A model generated the notes under the pieces. It was not told the origin of the DNA and searched no databases. It saw only the letters and a program-made list of their open reading frames with translations. A stretch of DNA of 10,089 bases from CAZWCX01 sp964632945 (GTDB lineage: Bacteria; Planctomycetota; MHYJ01; WSZJ01; CAZWCX01). The position numbers were made by a program, and so were the translations under genes. The stretch is from NCBI GenBank assembly GCA_964632945.1, contig CAZWCX010000197.1, positions 1 through 10,089 of the forward strand. The letters are read 5' to 3'. Shown piece after piece: positions 5,591 through 10,089 of the stretch (positions are counted from its first letter, which is position 1; the number at the start of each line of letters is the position of its first letter).

Positions 5591-7264
5591 ATGCGCATGG
5601 AAGTCCGGCTTCAGAACAAGCTCGAGCAGCGGATGAAGCTGGCGCCCCAGATCATCCAGTCGATCGAGATTCTCCAGCTTCCCGCCCTCGACCTCCAGGA
5701 GGTCATCCAGCAGGAGCTCGAGGAAAATCCCACCCTGGAGATCGAGCGCGAGGTCCAGGAGGAGGAGCGCCGCGAGGAGAAGGAAGAGCGGGTCGAGCTC
5801 AACCAGGAAGCGCCGTCCCCGGCCACGGAGGAAGATCACGACGCCAAGGACCTGGAGCGGACCCTCGAGGCGCTGGAACGTCGCGAGCAGGAGGAATGGG
5901 GCGACTTCAGCTCCCAGCAGTGGATGCGCGGCGACGAGGGGGACCGCGACAAGAAGCTCGAGGCGCTGCAGAACACTCCCTCCCGCGGCGTGTCGTTGCA
6001 GGACCACCTCTTCAGCCAGTTCATCCTGCTGGAGATGAGCGAACGCATGCGCCGGATCGGCCGGCACGTCATCTACAACATCGACAACAACGGCTACATC
6101 AAGATCGCGCTGCGGGAAATCGCCGAATCGGTCAACCAGTACACGCTCGAGCGGATCGAGGACCTGATCCATCGCGCCCTCCGCTTCGCGCGCGACGAGG
6201 ATCCCCAGCAGACGCCCAAGGAGCGCACCTTCAACAGCCTCGACCCCGAAGGGGAGGACCTGGAACTGCAGAAGTGGGTCATCCGCCACATGAACGACGA
6301 CGGGACCTGCCCGAAGACCGCCGAGGAGATGCTCCAGGCGCACCGGGTCGCCGAACCCGACGTCGAAGCGGCCCTCAAGATGATCCAGGGACTCGACCCG
6401 GCCGGCGTGGGCGCGCGCACCACCCGCGAGTGTCTGCTCCTCCAACTGGGCGACGACGACCCCGACCGGGACTTCAAGCGCCTCCTGATCGACAACCACC
6501 TGGAGGACATCGGCGCCAACAAGCTGCCCAAGATCGCCAAGGACACCGGCAAGAGCATCGACGAGGTCAAGCGCGTGGTCGCGGCGATCCAGAAGATGAA
6601 TCCCAAGCCCGGCGCCACCTTCGCGGGCGAGAGCGTTCCCTACATCACCCCCGACGTGGTCGTGGAGTACGTCGAGGGTCGGTACGAGGTGCGCCTCGAG
6701 GACGCCTACCTGCCCCGCCTGGCGATCTCGCCGTACTGCCGCCGCATCCTCGGGGACCGGGGCGCGACGGAGAAGGTGCGTGACTTCATCCGCAAGAAGA
6801 TCGAGTCCGCGAAGCGATTGATCGGCGCGATCCAACAGCGCCAGCACACCCTCTACCGGATCGCCAGCGAGATCGTGCGCATTCAGCAGGACTTCTTCGC
6901 CCACGGCGTCTCGCACCTGAAGCCGCTGCGCATGCAGGAGGTCGCCGACAACCTGGGCATCCACGTCTCGACCGTGAGCCGCGCGATCGCCGACAAGTAC
7001 ATGCAGACTCCGCGCGGGATCTTCCCGCTCAAGTTCTTCTTCTCGGGCGCGACCGAGTGCTCGGACGGGGAGGCGCACTCCCGGGTCAGCGTGATCACGC
7101 AAATCAAGGAGTTGATCGACAAGGAGGACAAGTCCAACCCGCTGGGGGACAACAAGATCGTGGAGATCCTCCGCAAGGAAGGCCTCGACATCGCGCGCCG
7201 TACCGTGACCAAGTACCGCAAGGCGCTCGGAATCCTGTCCAGCCGGCAGCGGAAGTCCTATTGA
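5591..7264 (+). CDS. rpoN: RNA polymerase sigma-54 factor
   Basis: Sigma-54 directs RNA polymerase to -24/-12 promoters, which need an AAA+ enhancer-binding activator for melting. The predicted protein is 557 residues, long for the family (E. coli has 477). Region I (1-50) is the Gln/Leu-rich activator-interacting segment (KLAPQIIQSIEILQLPALDL). Region II (about 51-125) is acidic. The core-binding domain follows, with SLQDHL at 135-140 and LDPAGVGARTTRECLLLQL at 268-286. A helix-turn-helix lies near 448-469 (MQEVADNLGIHVSTVSRAI). The C-terminal RpoN box is ARRTVTKYRK (535-544), which reads the -24 element. The extra length comes mainly from a repeated segment between residues about 158 and 267. 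The start is chosen from the GAGGG site and region I homology. It follows recR by 104 nt, and the moaC frame opens just after it. Confidence 0.97.
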   Translation: MRMEVRLQNKLEQRMKLAPQIIQSIEILQLPALDLQEVIQQELEENPTLEIEREVQEEERREEKEERVELNQEAPSPATEEDHDAKDLERTLEALERREQEEWGDFSSQQWMRGDEGDRDKKLEALQNTPSRGVSLQDHLFSQFILLEMSERMRRIGRHVIYNIDNNGYIKIALREIAESVNQYTLERIEDLIHRALRFARDEDPQQTPKERTFNSLDPEGEDLELQKWVIRHMNDDGTCPKTAEEMLQAHRVAEPDVEAALKMIQGLDPAGVGARTTRECLLLQLGDDDPDRDFKRLLIDNHLEDIGANKLPKIAKDTGKSIDEVKRVVAAIQKMNPKPGATFAGESVPYITPDVVVEYVEGRYEVRLEDAYLPRLAISPYCRRILGDRGATEKVRDFIRKKIESAKRLIGAIQQRQHTLYRIASEIVRIQQDFFAHGVSHLKPLRMQEVADNLGIHVSTVSRAIADKYMQTPRGIFPLKFFFSGATECSDGEAHSRVSVITQIKELIDKEDKSNPLGDNKIVEILRKEGLDIARRTVTKYRKALGILSSRQRKSY

Positions 7265-7269
7265 CCCGG

Positions 7270-7285
7270 CGGGCCGCGCGGCCCG
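7270..7285. repeat. Perfect 16-bp palindrome after rpoN
   Basis: CGGGCCGCGCGGCCCG is identical to its own reverse complement and starts 6 nt after the rpoN stop codon. As RNA it could form a 6-bp stem with a GCGC loop. There is no T-run after it. It could be a 3' end structure or a dimer-binding site; neither can be shown from sequence. Confidence 0.6.
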
Positions 7286-7310
7286 TGTCCCCAGTCGCCA
7301 GTACACAAGA

Positions 7311-7346
7311 CCCCATCCCCCCCCACCCCACCCCCCCAGACCCCCC
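7311..7346 (-). repeat. C-rich tract, G-quadruplex-forming motif on the minus strand
   Basis: Five runs of at least four C lie within 36 bases: 7311-7314, 7317-7324, 7326-7329, 7331-7337 and 7341-7346, separated by 1 to 3 bases. The complementary (minus) strand therefore fits the G-quadruplex pattern with very short loops. It sits in the moaC leader, 23 bp before the moaC ATG, and is the transcription template strand for moaC. Confidence 0.75.
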
Positions 7347-7369
7347 TCACCCGCGACGGCAAGGCGCGC

Positions 7370-7810
7370 ATGGTCGGGGTGGGGGAGAAGCCGATCACCG
7401 CCCGCCGGGCCGTCGCCGAGGTGCGCGTGACCATGAAGGCCGCCACCCTGCGCCTGGCGAAAGCCGGACGCCTCGCCAAGGGGGCCGTGTTCGACGTCGC
7501 CCGCCTCGCCGGAATCCAGGCCGCGAAGTGGACCGCCCACCTCATCCCGCTCTGCCATCCGATCGCGATCACGCGGGTCGACGTCCGCCTCGCGCCGACC
7601 GGCGCCCGAACGATTCGGATCGAGGCCGCCGTGGAGGCGGCGGATCGCACCGGCGTGGAGATGGAAGCGTTGACCGCCGCATCGGTCGCGGCCTTGACCG
7701 TGTACGACATGTGCAAGGCGGTCGACCGCGGGATCGAGATCTCCGGCTTGCGGCTGCTCGAGAAGGCCGGCGGGCGCAGCGGTGCCTGGATGCGGCAACG
7801 AAGAGATTGA
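7370..7810 (+). CDS. moaC: Cyclic pyranopterin monophosphate synthase MoaC
   Basis: MoaC acts after the radical-SAM enzyme MoaA in the first step of molybdenum cofactor synthesis, converting the MoaA product (3',8-cyclo-dihydro-GTP) to cyclic pyranopterin monophosphate. From the ATG at 7370 the protein is 146 residues, slightly short for the family. Conserved segments are VFDVARLAGIQAAK (40-53), LIPLCHP (58-64), GVEMEALTAASVAAL (95-109) and YDMCKAV (112-118), including Asp113 and Lys116 of the active-site region. The start is uncertain. The frame is open back to the rpoN stop and encodes LTRDGKAR just before the ATG, which resembles the usual MoaC N-terminus, yet no start codon exists upstream in frame. 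Only a weak AAGG lies 5 nt before the ATG. No other cofactor genes are in the window. Confidence 0.94.
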   Translation: MVGVGEKPITARRAVAEVRVTMKAATLRLAKAGRLAKGAVFDVARLAGIQAAKWTAHLIPLCHPIAITRVDVRLAPTGARTIRIEAAVEAADRTGVEMEALTAASVAALTVYDMCKAVDRGIEISGLRLLEKAGGRSGAWMRQRRD

Positions 7811-7875
7811 CCGGGCGCCCGGGCGGCGCTACAACATTCGCTTCCCCGCCCGCAGCGGCGGACTTTCCCCGGGTC

Positions 7876-7880
7876 AGGAG
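7876..7880 (+). promoter_or_regulatory. Ribosome-binding site of asd
   Basis: AGGAG lies 9 nt before the asd ATG at 7890. The gap after moaC (7811-7889) otherwise holds only a short palindrome, CCGGGCGCCCGG (7811-7822), and no recognisable promoter. Confidence 0.8.
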
Positions 7881-7889
7881 TCTTGAAAC

Positions 7890-8930
7890 ATGCGGACGAA
7901 CGTGACGGTGGCGGTAGTCGGCGCCACCGGCGCCGTGGGCAAGGAAATGGTCCTCACGCTCGAACAGCGCAACTACCCGGTCGGCAAGTTGCGCCTGTTC
8001 GCCTCGCCGCGTTCGACCGGCAAGACGCTGCGGTTCCGCGGCGAGGAAGTCCCGATCGAGCCGCTGGGACCCAACGCCTTCGACGGCGTCAAGATCGCCC
8101 TCTTCAGCGCCGGCAACGCCGTCAGCAAGGAGTACGCCCCGATCGCCGTCAAGGCGGGCGCGGTGGTGATCGACAACTCCAGCGCCTACCGGATGGATCC
8201 CGAAGTCGACATCGTCGTCCCGGAAGTCAACGGCGACCGGGTGCGGCTCGATCGCGGCATCTTCGCCAACCCCAACTGCGCCACCGCGCAGCTCGTGATG
8301 GCCCTCAAGCCGCTCCATGATCGCGCCGGGATCCGCCGCGTGGTCGTGGTCTCCTACCAGTCCGTCTCCGGCGCGGGCGCGCGCGCCGTGCACGAACTGG
8401 AGCAGGAGGCGCGCGCCCTGCTGGGCGGCTCGGCGCACACCCGCACCGTCTTTCCCCACCAGATCGCCTTCAACGTGATTCCGCAGATTCCGCAGGCCAA
8501 CGCCTTCGGAACCGACGGGTACACCGGGGAGGAAACGAAAATCATCCACGAGACCCGCAAGATCCTCGGCGATTCGCACATTCGCGTCACCGCCACCTGC
8601 GTCCGCGTCCCCGTCTACCGCGGCCATTGCATCGCCGCAAACGTGGAAACCGTCCGTCACCTCACCGCACGCGAGGCGCGGGAGCACATCCGCGCGTTCC
8701 CGGGCGTCGAGATCGTCGACGACCCGGCCAAGCAACAGTACCCGATGCCGATCATGGCCGACGGCAAGGACGCGGTCCTGATCGGCCGGATCCGCGAGGA
8801 CTGGAGCGTGGAGAACGGCCTGCACCTGTGGATCGTGGGGGACAACCTGCGCAAGGGGGCGGCCCTCAACGCCGTCCAGATTGCGGAGAAATGGCTCCAG
8901 GTGGACGGCGCCAAAAAGTTCGGGATGTAG
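7890..8930 (+). CDS. asd: Aspartate-semialdehyde dehydrogenase
   Basis: This enzyme makes L-aspartate 4-semialdehyde from aspartyl phosphate with NADPH, the branch point to lysine/diaminopimelate, methionine and threonine. The protein has 346 residues, normal for the family. The N-terminal Rossmann fold carries the dinucleotide loop GATGAVG (11-17). IDNSSAYRM and VVPEVNGD are family motifs. The catalytic nucleophile is Cys130 in NPNCATAQLVMAL. SYQSVSGAG follows in the catalytic domain. Substrate-binding Arg239 and the general base His246 lie in RVPVYRGH. The C-terminal segment LWIVGDNLRKGAALNAVQIAE closes the fold and is well conserved. An AGGAG site supports the start. It follows moaC by 79 nt and precedes the TPR gene by 9 nt, so it is probably co-transcribed with the latter. 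Confidence 0.97.
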   Translation: MRTNVTVAVVGATGAVGKEMVLTLEQRNYPVGKLRLFASPRSTGKTLRFRGEEVPIEPLGPNAFDGVKIALFSAGNAVSKEYAPIAVKAGAVVIDNSSAYRMDPEVDIVVPEVNGDRVRLDRGIFANPNCATAQLVMALKPLHDRAGIRRVVVVSYQSVSGAGARAVHELEQEARALLGGSAHTRTVFPHQIAFNVIPQIPQANAFGTDGYTGEETKIIHETRKILGDSHIRVTATCVRVPVYRGHCIAANVETVRHLTAREAREHIRAFPGVEIVDDPAKQQYPMPIMADGKDAVLIGRIREDWSVENGLHLWIVGDNLRKGAALNAVQIAEKWLQVDGAKKFGM

Positions 8931-8939
8931 GCGGGGCTC

Positions 8940-10037
8940 ATGAACCTCCTCCTTCGTGCGGCGCTCCTGGCGTCGACCCTGCTCTGCGTCGCCGAGCTGA
9001 CGGCCGATCCCGCGACCGAAGCCCGCGACCTTCATCGCCGGGCCCGCGAGCGCGAACGCGCCGGCAACGCGGACGCGGCCCTCGAGGACTACCGGTCGGC
9101 CCTCGAACGTGACCCGGGGCTCGTCGACGCCCACCGCGACTACCAGAACCTGATGCGCGCCCTCGGCCGCCTCGACGAGGCCCGACAGGAGTACGCCGCC
9201 CGGCTCGAGCGCGAACCGGAAGGCGCGATCTGGCTCTACCTCCACGGCCGGCTGCTTGACCCCGCGGGCCGCAGGGCCGCCTTCGGCCGCGCGGTCGAGC
9301 GGGATCCGGACTTCTTCTGGGCCGTGTTCGGCCTCGCCCAGGACCACCTGGCCCGCGGGGACTGGCCCGCTGCCGCCGACGGCTTCCGTCGCGCGGCGGA
9401 GATTGCGCCCGCCTCCGTCGATTCCTGGCTCGGACTGGGAGAAGCCCGGCACGCCGCGAAGCGACTCGCCGAGGCGCTGGAGGCCTTCCGCCGCGCCGCC
9501 GCGATCGATCCGGCAAACGCCGCTGCGCACCTCGGGGCGGGACGCTGCCTGAAGGCGATGGCGCGTTGGCCGGAAGCCCTGGCGGAAGCCGAGGCGGTCC
9601 TCGCCGCCCACGGCGAGTCGCTGGACGCGCTCGAGCTGGCCGTGCAGGTTCTCCACGGCGCCGGCGACTTCGACCGGGCGGCCGGGTTCCGCCGTCGCGC
9701 CGAGGCGGCCTGGACCGCCACCTCCCCCGAGTGGCGGCGCCGGAGCGGCTCGTTCGGGATCGTCATCGACGTTTTTCCGGCCGGCGACGGGTTCGTCATC
9801 GCCCGCGAAGACTTTTCGACGCAACCGGCGTCGTTCCGATTCGACCTGCGCGGGGACGCCGCCGGGCAGTCGGACGCGCCGCGCGCGACCTTCCGGTTCG
9901 CTCCCGGGGCCGGCCTCTTCGAGGGGGAGAGCACGTCCGGCACGGCCTTGTGGGTCCCCGAGGCCACGGCAGACTACCGGACCGTGCGCCGCCGCGTGGA
10001 GACGATGGGCGCGGAGCGGTTGCGCGGCGGCAGTTAG
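8940..10037 (+). CDS. Exported TPR-repeat protein of unknown function
   Basis: A 365-residue protein. Residues 1-20 (MNLLLRAALLASTLLCVAEL) look like a Sec signal peptide; Cys16 is not in a good lipobox because Leu precedes it. Residues about 25-260 form some six to seven tetratricopeptide repeats, with A/G/L-rich helical pairs such as AGNADAALEDYRSALERDP, RGDWPAAADGFRRAAEIAP and AKRLAEALEAFRRAAAIDP. These repeats usually serve as protein-binding scaffolds. The C-terminal part (about 268-345) is different: it has alternating hydrophobic strands (FGIVIDVFPAGDGFVIA, ASFRFDLRG, ATFRFAPG) that suggest a small beta domain I do not recognise. A GCGGGG just before the ATG may be a weak ribosome-binding site. 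It starts 9 nt after asd. I would not assign a function. Confidence 0.85.
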   Translation: MNLLLRAALLASTLLCVAELTADPATEARDLHRRARERERAGNADAALEDYRSALERDPGLVDAHRDYQNLMRALGRLDEARQEYAARLEREPEGAIWLYLHGRLLDPAGRRAAFGRAVERDPDFFWAVFGLAQDHLARGDWPAAADGFRRAAEIAPASVDSWLGLGEARHAAKRLAEALEAFRRAAAIDPANAAAHLGAGRCLKAMARWPEALAEAEAVLAAHGESLDALELAVQVLHGAGDFDRAAGFRRRAEAAWTATSPEWRRRSGSFGIVIDVFPAGDGFVIAREDFSTQPASFRFDLRGDAAGQSDAPRATFRFAPGAGLFEGESTSGTALWVPEATADYRTVRRRVETMGAERLRGGS

Positions 10038-10089
10038 TGGGTCTTCAATCTTGAGATCCTAGGTTCGGCCGAGGCGATTTTCGCGCCCG
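10038..10089 (+). other. Right-edge sequence after the TPR gene
   Basis: These 52 bases contain no stem followed by a T-tract and no recognisable gene start. The sequence is too short to classify. Confidence 0.5.

Noticed and set aside
5573..7798. Long minus-strand open frame opposite rpoN and moaC
   Set aside because: Mirror translation of the rpoN and moaC coding strand with no recognisable motif; the same GC effect.
8940..8999. Lipoprotein signal in the TPR protein
   Set aside because: The only cysteine in the hydrophobic segment (residue 16) is preceded by Leu-Leu, not Gly/Ala/Ser at -1, so a plain Sec signal is more likely.
7569..9824. Long minus-strand open frame opposite moaC, asd and the TPR gene
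   Set aside because: It spans three real genes and has no domain or start context of its own.

Overview
The window is about 10 kb of GC-rich bacterial chromosome, and every gene I can support lies on the + strand. It is a housekeeping region and shows no phage, transposon, CRISPR or toxin-antitoxin signature. The truncated primary sigma factor at the left edge has a region 4 wording (YGIGTGYTYTLEEVGRIF) that I associate with Planctomycetota. The large bacterial-type SRP RNA, the high G+C and the sigma-54 gene fit that placement, but the phylum call is inference.

Layout. Bases 1-599 hold the 3' end of an RpoD-type sigma factor, closed by an intrinsic terminator (605-638). Bases 719-1429 encode a coiled-coil C4 zinc-ribbon protein. 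The gap 1430-1683 contains a near-perfect sigma-70 promoter (TTGACA, 17 bp, TATACT). It drives a stable-RNA cluster: tRNA-Arg(GCG), tRNA-Ser(CGA), tRNA-Ser(GGA) and a roughly 280-nt signal recognition particle RNA with an Alu domain. After a gene-free stretch (2437-2653) come dnaX, ybaB and recR, the classic DNA polymerase clamp-loader / nucleoid protein / recombination block that sits beside the SRP RNA in many bacteria. Then follow rpoN (sigma-54), moaC (molybdenum cofactor synthesis), asd (aspartate-semialdehyde dehydrogenase) and an exported TPR protein. The last 52 bases hold nothing I can identify.

How the genes relate. The window joins transcription initiation factors (sigma-70 and sigma-54), translation and secretion RNAs, and replication/repair proteins. 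dnaX and ybaB are tightly coupled: the ybaB ribosome-binding site lies inside the last dnaX codons. recR follows 42 nt later. asd and the TPR gene are 9 nt apart and probably co-transcribed. No intrinsic terminator is visible between the tRNA promoter and the end of the window, so long read-through transcripts are possible.

No new multi-gene system was found. The points most worth checking are: an internal duplication of about 67 residues in the sigma-54 core-binding region; a C-rich (G-quadruplex-like on the minus strand) tract in the moaC leader, where conserved MoaC coding continues upstream of the only usable start; a tRNA-Arg with the uncommon GCG anticodon; and an apparent insertion in the SRP RNA Alu domain.
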